NCBI GenBank assembly: GCA_019448385.1
Contig: JAGTXO010000074.1
Coordinates: 1 to 64,000 of the forward strand
Direction: 5' to 3'
DNA length: 64,000 nt
Source of the DNA: Diacronema lutheri
Lineage: Eukaryota > Haptophyta > Pavlovophyceae > Pavlovales > Pavlovaceae
Within the stretch, counting starts at the first letter, position 1; each line of letters begins with the position of its first letter. Below the pieces are notes generated by a model. The model made no database searches and had not been told where the DNA came from. It was given only the letters and a program-made list of their open reading frames with translations. Positions 55,531-64,000 of the stretch are shown here, piece after piece. The translations under genes and the position numbers were made by a program.

Positions 55531-56390
55531 CGCTTTCTAAAAGGGTGTAGGGTGTAGGGTGTAGGATGCAAAACAAGCCCTCCCCACATTTGGGCCCGAC
55601 GTCATTCCTTCTTCGAAGCCGTGACGTTACTCACATACGAGTACCTTTACTTAGTGTAGGATGTATCTATTCTCTAGGTATTTGCATAGTGTAGGGTGTA
55701 GGATAAGTACGGTTATGAAAGTCCGATAGGGGGGAGAAGGAATGACGCTGTGACGAAAGAAGGAATGACGTCGGGCCCAAATGTGGGGAGGGCTTGTTTT
55801 GCATCCTACACCCTACACCCTACACCCTTTTAGAAAGCGGCGGCGCCTCGGAGCATGGCGGCTCGACAGCATGGCGCCTCGACAGCATGGCGTCGTCCAG
55901 CGTGGCGTCCAGGATGGCGACTGCGCCCGGGCCGTGACGCCGCGACGTCGTTCGGCTGCGTCACGGAGGAGCGCCATCCGTGCGCCACGGAGGAGCGGCA
56001 GGACCACGACGCGGCGTGACGCTGGACGACGCCATGCTGTATAGGCGCCATGCTGTCGAGCCGCCATGCTCTGAGGCGCCGCCGCTTTTCAAAAGGGTGT
56101 AGGGTGTAGGGTGTAGGATGCAAAACAAGCCCTCCCCACATCTGGGCCCGACGTCATTCCTTCTTTCGTCACAGCGTCATTCCTTCACTCCCTGTAGGAC
56201 TTTCGTAACCGTACTTATCCTACACCCTACACTATGCAAATACTTAGAGAATAGATACATCCTACACTAAGTAAAAGTACTCGTATGTGAGTAACGTCAC
56301 GGCTTCGAAGAAGGAATGACGTCGGGCCCAAATGTGGGGAGGGCTTGTTTTGCATCCTACACCCTACACCCTACACCCTTTTAGAAAGCG
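55531..56390. mobile_element. Foldback DNA element: two inverted roughly 308-bp MITE-like copies around a spacer
   Basis: 55531-55839 and 56083-56390 are inverted copies of one unit. Each unit itself has about 83-bp terminal inverted repeats starting cgctttctaaaagggtgtag and including three copies of the heptamer agggtgt. The inverted similarity continues another 65 bp into the spacer (to about 55905 and from about 56017; contains gcatggcggctcgaca tandem units), so the whole element is one inverted repeat with arms near 375 bp and a 111-bp centre. There is no coding capacity. The two copies differ at few positions, implying recent origin. Target-site duplication is not clear, since both flanks carry ggcgcc. 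It is a non-autonomous plain DNA transposon of unassigned superfamily. Confidence 0.85.
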
Positions 56391-56492
56391 GCGGCGCCTC
56401 AGAGCATGGCGCCCGCCCGCTCGAGCCGGACCTCCGCGCAGCCGGACTCGCCCCGCCCCGGGCTGCTCTGGCTGGGCGACGTCGTGCGCGCC

Positions 56493-56969
56493 TCAGAACG
56501 CCGCGCTCGCCACGCGCACGTAGCCCTCGTCCGGGTCCGGCTCGGGCGCCGCGTCGCGCACCGAGCGCGACGCGGCCTCGACGCCCGGCGTTTCGGCACG
56601 CGAGGCGACGGATGCCTCGTCCGGCCGGCCCCACGGCAGCTGCAGCTCGAGCTGGCGCTGGATGATGCGCGGCGTCGCCACGCGCCCGTGCTGCACCTCG
56701 CGACGTCGCGCGCGCACGTAGAGCACGATCGCCACCGAGCCGCTGAGGCCCATCATCGCGCCGAGCAGCACCGAGATTGTGGTCTCATTGTCTGCTTGGG
56801 CGCGAACGGAAAACGCGCGAAGGGTGGCGACGAAGATCGTTGGGTTGGGTTGGGCCACCGGCTCCCGAGGATTGCTTGTGGCGCTCGACTGACCGTTGGC
56901 CCAGCTTTTTTTTTTCTCGAACCTACTGTGGAGCCGCCTGCAGCGTGATCTCCCGCGCACAACGACCAT
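56493..56969 (-). CDS. Possible small single-span membrane protein or last exon
   Basis: A leftward frame ending at 56493 encodes ADNETTISVLLGAMMG followed by LSGSVAIVLYVRARRR, a clear membrane span with a basic stop-transfer, then an 80-residue polar tail ending EGYVRVASAAF. The most upstream plausible ATG (56969) overlaps the ATG of the rightward gene in the palindrome CCATGG. Alternatively it is a terminal exon after an acceptor at about 56797 (gcccaagcag). Balanced composition argues for coding; no family is recognised. Confidence 0.35.
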   Translation of the reverse strand: MVVVRGRSRCRRLHSRFEKKKSWANGQSSATSNPREPVAQPNPTIFVATLRAFSVRAQADNETTISVLLGAMMGLSGSVAIVLYVRARRREVQHGRVATPRIIQRQLELQLPWGRPDEASVASRAETPGVEAASRSVRDAAPEPDPDEGYVRVASAAF

Positions 56970-59900
56970 GGCCGCCATCGACCTGCGCGCCTTCGACGCG
57001 GCGCTCGTCAACTGCGAGATCGTGAGCACGCGGCCGGTCAAGCCGAGCGAGCAGGCGCGCACGGTCGACAAGCTGAGCTACGGGCCGTCGCGCCGCGCGC
57101 TCGCCTTCGTCTCGCCGCCCTGCGTCGTCGACTGGCCCGAGCTCACGGGCGACGGCAACTTTGGCACCATGTACGGGCCGACGGACGTCGACAAGGCGGC
57201 GTACACGGCCGGCGTGACCGACAAGGAGCTGCCGATTGAAGGCGCGCCGCTCGCGCAGATGGACGCCTACTTTGGCGCCCTGCGCGCCATCGACGATCAG
57301 CGCGTCGAGACGGTGCACGCGCGCCAGAAGGAGCTGCTCAACACGCGCGGCCTCTCGAAGGAGGAGGTGCGCGGCAAGCTCTCGCCCGCCGTCAAGCCCA
57401 AGTACGAGGACGACACGCTCGCGCACACGCGGCTGAACATGTCGACGCGCACGTTCACGTGGGCGGGCTCCGAGCGCGTCGTGCCGCTCGTCGACGCGCG
57501 GCGCGAACCGGTCGACGAGATCCGGCACGAGGACGTCTGCGCCATCGCCACGCAGCTCGACTGCGTCTACACGGGGCTCACGGGCTCGATGTTTGGCACC
57601 AAGTGGAACGTGTGCGGGGTCATGCTCCTGAAGCGCGCCGAGCAGCGGCCGCAGCCCGGCTCGGACGCCTTCGCCTCGTACGGCGTGCCCGCCTGGGCCG
57701 ACACGTTCGACTCCACGGGGCTGTACGTGCCCGACGAGCGCGAGCGCGCGGCGGCGCTCGCGGCGGTGGCCGGTCTGCGCACGGCGCGCGCGCCGGCCGG
57801 GCCGGGCGGGCGCGAGCTCGCGCGCGCGCAGGGCTACCATCGCGCCGAGCGGGCTGCGAGCGCGGCGGCGGCGCGCGCGGCGATGGCCGAGGGCGGCCAG
57901 CAGTGCGCGCTCCACGGCGCGGTCGTCAAATCGGCGCTGCGCGGCGTGGGCAACCGGCTGCATCTTTGCGACGCGCCGGGCGGAACGGGCAAGACGTTCG
58001 TCGAGCGCGCCATTATCGCCGCCGTGCGCGCGGATGGGCACGCGGTCGTCGTGGGCGCGTCCTCGGGCGTCGCCGCCACGCTGCTGCCCGACGGCCGCAC
58101 CTTCCACTTGACCTTCAAGGTGCCCGGCGGTGCCGACTCCGACGGGCAAGCCGTTCAATGGCGTGCCGCGCTCCGAGCGCGGGCGCTCCCTGGCCGCCGC
58201 GGCGGCTGGTCGTGTGGGACGAGGCGCCGATGCAGACGCGGTGCCACCTCGACTCGCCTGATCGGTGTTTGCGCGACGTGACGGGCGTCGACGAGCGCTT
58301 CGGCGGCGAGACGCTGCTGCTCGCCGGCGACTTTCGCCAGTGCTTGCCGGTGGTGCGGCGCGGCTCGCGCGCGCAGATCGTGCGCTCCTGCCTCAAGTAC
58401 TCGGCGCCGTGGCAGCACGATCGGCAGCACGCCTTGGTCGAGAACGTTCGCGCCTCGAGCGCGGCGCGCGACACGGGCGACGCGCTCGGCGCGGGCGAGT
58501 GGGCGGAGCTGCTGCGCAGCCCCGGCGACGGCGCCGTTCCCGCGGCGGTGCCGGCGGCCGGGGCCATGCCCGGCGCATTCCCGCTCGATCCCGTGCAGCT
58601 GCCCGAGGCCGTCGGCGGCGTCCCCATCCGCGTGGGCTCGGCCTACCCGACGGAGCTCGTGACGACTTTGTCCACGGCGCGACGTGTTGGACCGACGACG
58701 GCTCGCTGTGCGACCGCGCGGTGCTCTGCGCCAAGCAGACGGACGTGGCGCGGATCAACTGGCTGGTGATCGGCCGCTTCCCGGGCGCGGCGGCGAGGTG
58801 CGCGTCGGCGGACGAGCTGGCGCGACGACGGGGCGGGCAAGCAGATTGCGCGGGCGTCGGTCGAATTCCTCGACTCGCTCGAGCACGCGCAGATGCCGCA
58901 CCGCGTCCTCGACCTGAAGCCCGGGATGGTGGTGATGCTGCCGCGCAACCTCTCGCCCGGCGAGGGGCTGTGCGGCGGCACGCGGCTGATCGTGCGCGGC
59001 GTGCGCGCCGGCGGCCGGCTGCTCGAGTGCGCACGACCCGGCGCGGCCGCCGGGCGCGACAGCACCGTGCTCGTCGCGCGTGTCGACCACCACTCGCCCG
59101 ACGACGGCACGTTCGCGCTTGTGCGGATGCGCCGCCAGTTCCCCGGTGCGGCCGGCGTAACGAGGCGCAGGGGCAAGCGCTCGGGTGCGCGGGCGTGTGG
59201 CTCGCCGAGCCGTGCTTCACGCACGGCCAGCTCCACGTGGCCGCTTCGCGCGTCGGGCACACGTCGCGCGTCCGCTTTGCGCTCGGCGCGGACCTCGTGA
59301 CGCGCAGCGTCGTCTTCAAAGAGGTGCTCCGCGCGGTCAGCGGTGGCGAGGCGGCGGCGGCGGCGCTCGCCGCGGCCGCCGTCGCCGCCGCGCGCGAATG
59401 CGCGGCGGCGGCGCGCGGTGGCGGCGAGCGCGGCGGGCGCGGCGCGGACGGCGCGCGCGGCGCCGGCGGCGGGCGGCGCGCTGGCGGCGGGCGCGCCGCC
59501 GGCGCGCGGTGCTGGCCAGCACCCGCCGGCGCGACGCCCGCCGCGCCGCTCGCGCCGACGCGCAGCCGGCGGATGCTCGCCAGCACCGCGCGCCGCGCGA
59601 CCGGCCCGCGTACCTGCGCGCCCTTCGCGGGCGCGCAGGGCGGCGCCAATGCGGCCGGCGTGCAGGGGCCTCAAGCCGGCGCGCCGCCCGCCGCCGCGTG
59701 GGTCGCCGCCACGCGCGTGCCGTCGGCGCTGCCGCCGCCCGGCGTCGCGCTCGCGCCGCAGCCGCCGCCGCCGCCGTCGCCGCCGCCTGCCGCCTGCCGG
59801 CAAGCTGGGCAAGCGCGCAGCGGCGGCGACGGCGGTGCGCGATCCGGCGAGCAGGCGGCGCGCCGCCGAGCCGGGGGCGGGCTCCGTGGGCGACGAGGCT

Positions 59901-60079
59901 CGCCCGCCACTGGCACCACTCGCGCGCCGAGCGCGCACAACGCGCGGGAGTCCGCTGCGTGGCCGGACAAAGCTGCGGTCACGGCTGAGGGGCGGATCCG
60001 ACACGCCGTGGCCGTACAGCACATCGAGCAGGGAGGCCGTCACATCGACATGAATTTAAGTGCCACATCGAGCACGTGA
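56968..60079 (+). pseudogene. Broken virus- or transposon-type gene: unrecognised N-terminal domain plus PIF1-type helicase
   Basis: The first 250 codons (from ATG 56968) encode a compact domain (GDGNFGTMYGPTDVDKAAYT, QLDCVYTGLTGSMFGTKWN) that resembles single-strand-binding or uncharacterised proteins of large DNA viruses; this is tentative. The frame continues into a PIF1-family helicase: Walker A APGGTGKTF, SSGVAATLLPDGRTFH, then Walker B VVWDEAPM, LAGDFRQCLPVV, LKPGMVVMLPRNLSPGEG and a C-terminal HGQLHVAASR motif. This helicase class is typical of Helitrons and of large DNA viruses; no Rep (HUH) domain is visible, so a plain Helitron is less likely. The helicase part is broken in about four places, hence treated as a fossil. 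The GC-rich tail after about 59350 has no recognisable domain. Confidence 0.6.
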
Positions 60080-61110
60080 TACCCTGCGGACTGGCGCCAC
60101 TCCTGCCGCCCCTCGCGCCGAGCCCGCGGGGCGCGCCGGGCAGTTGTTGCGCGCGCACGCAGCACGCAGCGCGCAGACAAGACGTGAAAAATGTGTCGCG
60201 GCGAGGACGAGGGCGAGCCCCGGCGGCTCGGCGAGGCGTCGCATCTCACACACACAGTGGCGCACTCCGAACGGCCCGGTCCACATTGCCCCCCCCCCCC
60301 CCCCCCCCCCCCCCGCGCGCGCGGCTAGCCGACGCGCCGGCCTCTTGCTCGCGGCTGTAGACCCGGGCGCTGAGGGCCTCGTACATGCCGGGTGGCCGAG
60401 GGACAGAAGCCCGTCTCGGTCACGCTCGTGCAGCGCAAGCGCACTGCGCACGCGCGGCACGCGACCGCGCGCGAGACGGGCCACCGTGCAGCGCATCGGC
60501 CCCCGTCGGCGCCGGGTGCGCCGGGCGGCCGCGCCCTATGCGGCGCGCGGCGTGGAGCACCGAGGGCGCACGGTGCTGGAGGCCAACGAGCGGGTCAGCT
60601 TCACGCGCGCGCACACGCATGTGCGCACGCAGACGCGGCACGTGCACAACCCGCCCGCGCGGCTGAGCGCGCGGGCGGCGCGGCGACCTCAACTGGCGCG
60701 CGTGCACGCTCGCGGCGGCGCGGTTCGAGTGCGTGCATGCGACCGGGCGCGGGTTCCGGCCCGAGCAGCTGCTCGTTGTGTGCGGCAGCTGGCTGCACCG
60801 GTCGCGCGGCGGCGGCCGTGTGCGAGGCAAGCCGCCCGCGCTCGGTGAGGGGCTTGCTTTGGGCGCTGCGCCGGCTCGACATCGCGACGACCCTCGTACC
60901 CAAGCTGCGGAGATCCAACGGATGCTCGCAGCTGCGCGAGGTGAAGCGGAAGTGCGCCCGCTCCGAGCGCGACGCCCGCCGCGGACGCCGACGGCGCGCC
61001 GCTGGCCCGGCCGCGGCTGGCGGGCCGCGGCCGGTGCGGCGCGGCACCGGCACGCTGCAGCCGTACGTACGCGCGCAGAGCGCCGGGCGGTCGCAGCGCG
61101 TGGCGGGTGG
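60080..61110 (+). pseudogene. Decayed sequence, no recognised gene
   Basis: Short protein-like stretches (for instance RTVLEANERVSFTRAHTHV and RGFRPEQLLVVCGSWL) appear in different frames, suggesting another dead gene associated with the broken element to the left. A C-run of about 27 bases lies at 60289-60314. Family unknown. Confidence 0.3.
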
Positions 61111-61116
61111 CGCGGC

Positions 61117-61605
61117 GCGATGCCCGCGGCGGCAAGCGTGACTCAGCGCGGCAACGTCGGGAGTGGTGCAGGCGGCGTTGAAGCGAACGAGAAGGTGGAC
61201 GCGGCGGCGATGAGCGGCCACGGCCACACCGGCGCGTCACGGCCGCCGCCTCCGTCGCCTCGCGCGCGGAAGCGCGCGCGGCCGGCGCGACGGACGACGG
61301 CAGGGGCGTCGGCCGTGGCGGGCGTCGTGGGCGCGCCGCGCGCCAGCCACGCCGGCCTAGCCGGGCCGTCGTCGGCGTCGTCGTCGTCGGCGGCCTCGTC
61401 GTCGTCGGCCGGAACGGCGGCGCACTCGGCGCGAAGGAGGCCGACGGCAGCGCCGGCGACGCGCGCGTGTTGCCGCCTGCCGACAAGCTCGTCGCGCCGT
61501 GCGAGCGCGGTGTCGCCGTGTCGCCCTCGGCGGGCGACGTGGCGTGCGGCGCACGCGACGTCGACGCGGCCGCTGCCGCACGGCGGAGCAGGCGTGGCTG
61601 GTGCG
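61117..61605 (+). pseudogene. Diverged partial copy of the 5' part of the next gene
   Basis: MPAAASVTQRGNVGSGAGG here parallels MPMAASVTKGPGVGDGAGG near the start of the gene at 61924, and similarity continues patchily (His-Thr-Gly region, then SPSAGD and DVDAAAA). The copy does not stay in one frame and ends at a G-run, so it looks like a truncated tandem duplicate. Confidence 0.5.
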
Positions 61606-61638
61606 GGGGCGGGGGGGGGGGGGGGGGGGGGGGGGGGG
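61606..61638 (+). repeat. G homopolymer
   Basis: About 31 G residues in a row (with one C near the start) mark the end of the diverged partial copy. Confidence 0.85.
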
Positions 61639-61809
61639 TTGGTTGGGGGGTCGGTCGATAAGGTCGCTGGGGACAATCTCCCATCAGAAACTCCCGCTTA
61701 AACAGCCGCTAGGGCGGCCGCGTCCGGCACGCCCAGCGCCGCGACGAGCGCGATGCATTCCACGAGCGCAGTGGTACATCGCTCGCCGTGGGGCGCACCA
61801 CGGGCCTTC

Positions 61810-61816
61810 TATAAAT
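61810..61816 (+). promoter_or_regulatory. TATA box
   Basis: TATAAAT within ccttctataaatttttgag, in a locally AT-rich patch 108 bp before the ATG at 61924. The sequence from 61640 to 61923 has no coding signal and likely is promoter plus 5' UTR. Confidence 0.6.
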
Positions 61817-61923
61817 TTTTGAGGCCAAGAGCGACGTCTTATCACACTTTCAAAAGCAGCGGATCAAAAGGCGTCTGCCAATCCGCCCGCGAGGACGACC
61901 GACGCGGACGACCAGCACGCGCG

Positions 61924-64000
61924 ATGGCGCAGGAGACGACCGGCTCGATGCCCATGGCGGCAAGCGTGACCAAGGGCCCCGGCGTCGGAGATGGCGCAGG
62001 TGGCGACGAAGCGATCAAGGTGGAGGAAACGGCGAAGACGAGCGGCGACGGCTGCACCGGCACGCCTCCTCTGCGCCCGGCCGCGCGCGCGGCCGGCGCG
62101 GCGGACGACGGAGGGGCGGCGGTCGTGGCGGGCGTCGAGGGCGAGCGCGACGCACTCGCCAAGACGGGTGCCGGCGGCTGCGACGACGACGCTCGCGAGC
62201 CGCTGTCGGCCGGCAAGCCCGGCGCACTCGCCGCCGCGGCGACCGTCGGGGGTCTCGGCGAGCTCGTCGGCAGCCTATGCGCGTGGCTGGCGCACGGCGC
62301 GGCTGGTGGCGCCATCGCGGCCATCTCCCCCGGGACGGCCGCGCGCGGAGCAAACGGCACGCCGCAGCGCGCCGAGCCGCCGGCCGCCGGCGATCCCGTC
62401 GCTCCGCACGCGTGCGTCGCCGCTGCGGCGCCCTTGGCGGGCAGCGCGGCGGCGCCGTCGTCGGCCGCGCGCGACGCGCAGCGCGGCGTCGCGGGATTCG
62501 ACGCGGCCGCGCACGCGCACGCGCGCGACGGCAGGCGGGCGGCACGGCGGATGCGCAAGCAAGAGGGGGCGGTGCACAGGGCCTTCCGCAAGTCCCTCTG
62601 GCGCGACGCGACGTTTGTCGAGTTCGTTGAGAAGCTGCGCCCCGACGGCAGCGCGCAGCTGCTCGCGCGCGAGCCCACGCGGCACGCGGCGGCGGTGCTG
62701 TGCGAGCTCGCGCGCGGCCGCGACGGCGCGAGCGGCGCGGCCGGGCTGCTGCACGAGATGAGAGCCGCCGATGCGCGCGCGCGCGAGGCCGCCAAAGCGG
62801 CGGAGGCAGCGCGGCTTGCGCACGGGACGCTGCGCATCGTGGCAACCGTGGCGCTGGGCGGTGCGGTCTTCGCCGGCATGTCAGCGCTGGTCGTTGCTTG
62901 CGCGGCGCGCACGGCGACCGGTGCGCTTTTTGGGGCCCGCCGCCCGCGGGCGGCCGCGCGCGGAGCCGACGACGCGCTCGGCACGCTGCAGCGCGCCGAG
63001 CCGCCGCCCGCCGACAAGGGCAAGCGCAGGCGCGCCAGAGCCAACGACGACCCCGTCGACGCGGCGCGCAAGGCCGTGGGCAAGGCGGAGGGCAACTGCC
63101 GCAAGGCAGCCCGCCGGCTGCACCTCGCTGCACTGGGCGAGGAGGAGGCGCAGCAGCGCGTGCTCGACGCCGAGGCGGCGGAGCAGCTGGCGCGCTCGCG
63201 CGAGCCGGCCGGCGGCTGGGTAGGCAGCGCGCGCGCGCGCGCGCGCGCCCCGCCGCGCGCGCGCCCGTCGATTGGCGTGCGCGCAGCGCAGAACGGCGCG
63301 CCAGCTCCGTCACCTGCGCGCCGCCGCGCCCGTGCCCCTCGCGCGCAGGGGCGCCCTGCGGACTTGCGGCTGCAACAGGCGCACTTTGGCATTCGCGAAG
63401 ATGCCGACGCGGATGTGCGCCGCGCGCACGAGGCGCTGCGCCGGGCGAGACAGGGTGTGGCGTGCGCCAAGGCCAACGTGCGGCAGATGGAGGCGGCGTT
63501 GCTCAACGCGACGCGCTGCGCCACCGCGGTGCTCGCGCCGCGTGGCGTGCCGGAGGGTGACGAGCAGGCCGCGGCGAGAGAGCAGGCGGCGCTGGACCGG
63601 GAGGCGCCGCCGGCCGCGGAACGCGCGGCGCCGACGGCGCGCTCGCCCTCGGAGCTGCCGTCCGAGTGGGGCCCGCCAGCGGTCGGCCGGCGCCCGACGC
63701 CGTGTGCACTGTCGCACGCCGCGGGTCGCGGGGACGACAACCCGTTTGCGCCGCTCGCAACCGTCAGCGGTGATTGGTCGCCCACGCCGAGCTTGCGCCC
63801 GCCGTCCTCGCCGCCGCGGCAGCCGCCGTCCGACCGCCGCAGCGCGCAGCGTCGCAGCGCGCGCGCGCGGCCGCCGAGGCCGACCGTTTCACCCGAGGAA
63901 GCGCTCGCAGCCGAGCGCCAGGCGCGCGCGCTGTCGGAGCAGGCGGAGCAGAGGCGCGCCAAAAAGGCCGCCGCCAAGGCCGCGCGCCGCGCCGCGCGCG
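61924..64000 (+). CDS. Uncharacterised protein with hydrophobic hairpin and coiled-coil region (partial, runs off right edge)
   Basis: Open from ATG 61924 (MAQETTGSMPMAASVTKG) to the window end, at least 692 codons with no stop. Ala/Gly-rich N-terminus; a hydrophobic stretch near residues 110-130 (LVGSLCAWLAHGAAGGAIAA). A charged helical region (about 200-310) contains RAFRKSLWRDATFVEFVEKL. A strong membrane-like segment follows (about 308-325, IVATVALGGAVFAGMSALVV). Then come long Arg/Ala/Glu coiled-coil segments and a Pro/Ser-rich part, ending in another Glu/Arg/Lys helix. A block RAEPP with its flanks occurs twice (near codons 150 and 355), an internal duplication. It has its own TATA box and a truncated copy upstream. 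I recognise no family; it may belong to the mobile-element-rich block. Confidence 0.5.
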   Translation, partial: MAQETTGSMPMAASVTKGPGVGDGAGGDEAIKVEETAKTSGDGCTGTPPLRPAARAAGAADDGGAAVVAGVEGERDALAKTGAGGCDDDAREPLSAGKPGALAAAATVGGLGELVGSLCAWLAHGAAGGAIAAISPGTAARGANGTPQRAEPPAAGDPVAPHACVAAAAPLAGSAAAPSSAARDAQRGVAGFDAAAHAHARDGRRAARRMRKQEGAVHRAFRKSLWRDATFVEFVEKLRPDGSAQLLAREPTRHAAAVLCELARGRDGASGAAGLLHEMRAADARAREAAKAAEAARLAHGTLRIVATVALGGAVFAGMSALVVACAARTATGALFGARRPRAAARGADDALGTLQRAEPPPADKGKRRRARANDDPVDAARKAVGKAEGNCRKAARRLHLAALGEEEAQQRVLDAEAAEQLARSREPAGGWVGSARARARAPPRARPSIGVRAAQNGAPAPSPARRRARAPRAQGRPADLRLQQAHFGIREDADADVRRAHEALRRARQGVACAKANVRQMEAALLNATRCATAVLAPRGVPEGDEQAAAREQAALDREAPPAAERAAPTARSPSELPSEWGPPAVGRRPTPCALSHAAGRGDDNPFAPLATVSGDWSPTPSLRPPSSPPRQPPSDRRSAQRRSARARPPRPTVSPEEALAAERQARALSEQAEQRRAKKAAAKAARRAAR

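Noticed and set aside
55540-56380. Telomeric repeats (agggtgt heptamers)
   Set aside because: Only three units at each end, always as part of the terminal inverted repeats of the foldback element; not a telomere.
56968-60079. A complete autonomous Helitron
   Set aside because: No Rep/HUH domain and no Helitron-type 3' hairpin with CTRR end recognised; the helicase is also broken.
56968-60079. A host PIF1 gene with ordinary introns
   Set aside because: The frame changes inside the helicase do not coincide with recognisable splice sites or C-tract acceptors like those of neighbouring host genes.

Overview
This is a nuclear window from a GC-rich, intron-containing eukaryote. The best lineage clue is the small gene at 26252-26602. 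Its protein starts with a signal peptide followed by an A-S-G-F cleavage motif and a basic, Ser/Ala-rich stretch, which is the bipartite targeting signal of algae with a complex red-type plastid. Very high GC, long C-runs before 3' splice sites and a callose-synthase-type glucan synthase fit a haptophyte (perhaps pavlovophyte-like). The lineage call is an inference. Stop codons are so rare here that most long open frames are antisense or intronic shadows, so genes were called from domain logic and phase-consistent splicing.

Layout. 1-3318 (-): G-patch/R3H protein with a downstream discoidin-like part, probably running off the left edge. 3396-5451 (+): membrane-anchored SGNH-hydrolase-like protein. 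5564-10969 (-): large nucleotide-sugar transferase-like protein. 11064-15936 (+): PP2A scaffold subunit A, 11 exons. 16659-21284 (-): Ala/Arg-rich helical-repeat protein resembling Sfi1. 21769-25791 (-): membrane-anchored protein with an actin-fragmin-kinase-like domain. 26252-26602 (-): plastid membrane protein. 26898-34044 (-): receptor-like fusion of a type-1 periplasmic-binding-protein domain, one TM span and two nucleoside-hydrolase-like domains. 35004-36960 (-): polytopic membrane protein. 37851-48960 (+): 12-exon 1,3-beta-glucan synthase. 49615-51147 (-): secreted or anchored Cys-rich protein. 51250-53469 (+): DDX47/Rrp3-type DEAD-box helicase.

From about 53470 to 61900 the character changes. 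The DNA is less GC-rich in places and holds decayed coding stretches, a large foldback DNA element (55531-56390), a broken region with an unrecognised N-terminal domain joined to a PIF1-type helicase (56968-60079), and a diverged partial copy of the last gene. That last gene (61924 to the right edge) is open and has a TATA box.

The housekeeping genes (PP2A-A, DDX47, the NKRF-like G-patch/R3H protein, glucan synthase) are not a pathway. The arrangement alternates divergent pairs, three of them with only 77-102 bp between start codons, and convergent pairs. Introns mostly start GTGCG, end after C-runs, and often carry private minisatellites. The largest is a 2.0-kb two-module array in glucan synthase intron 7.
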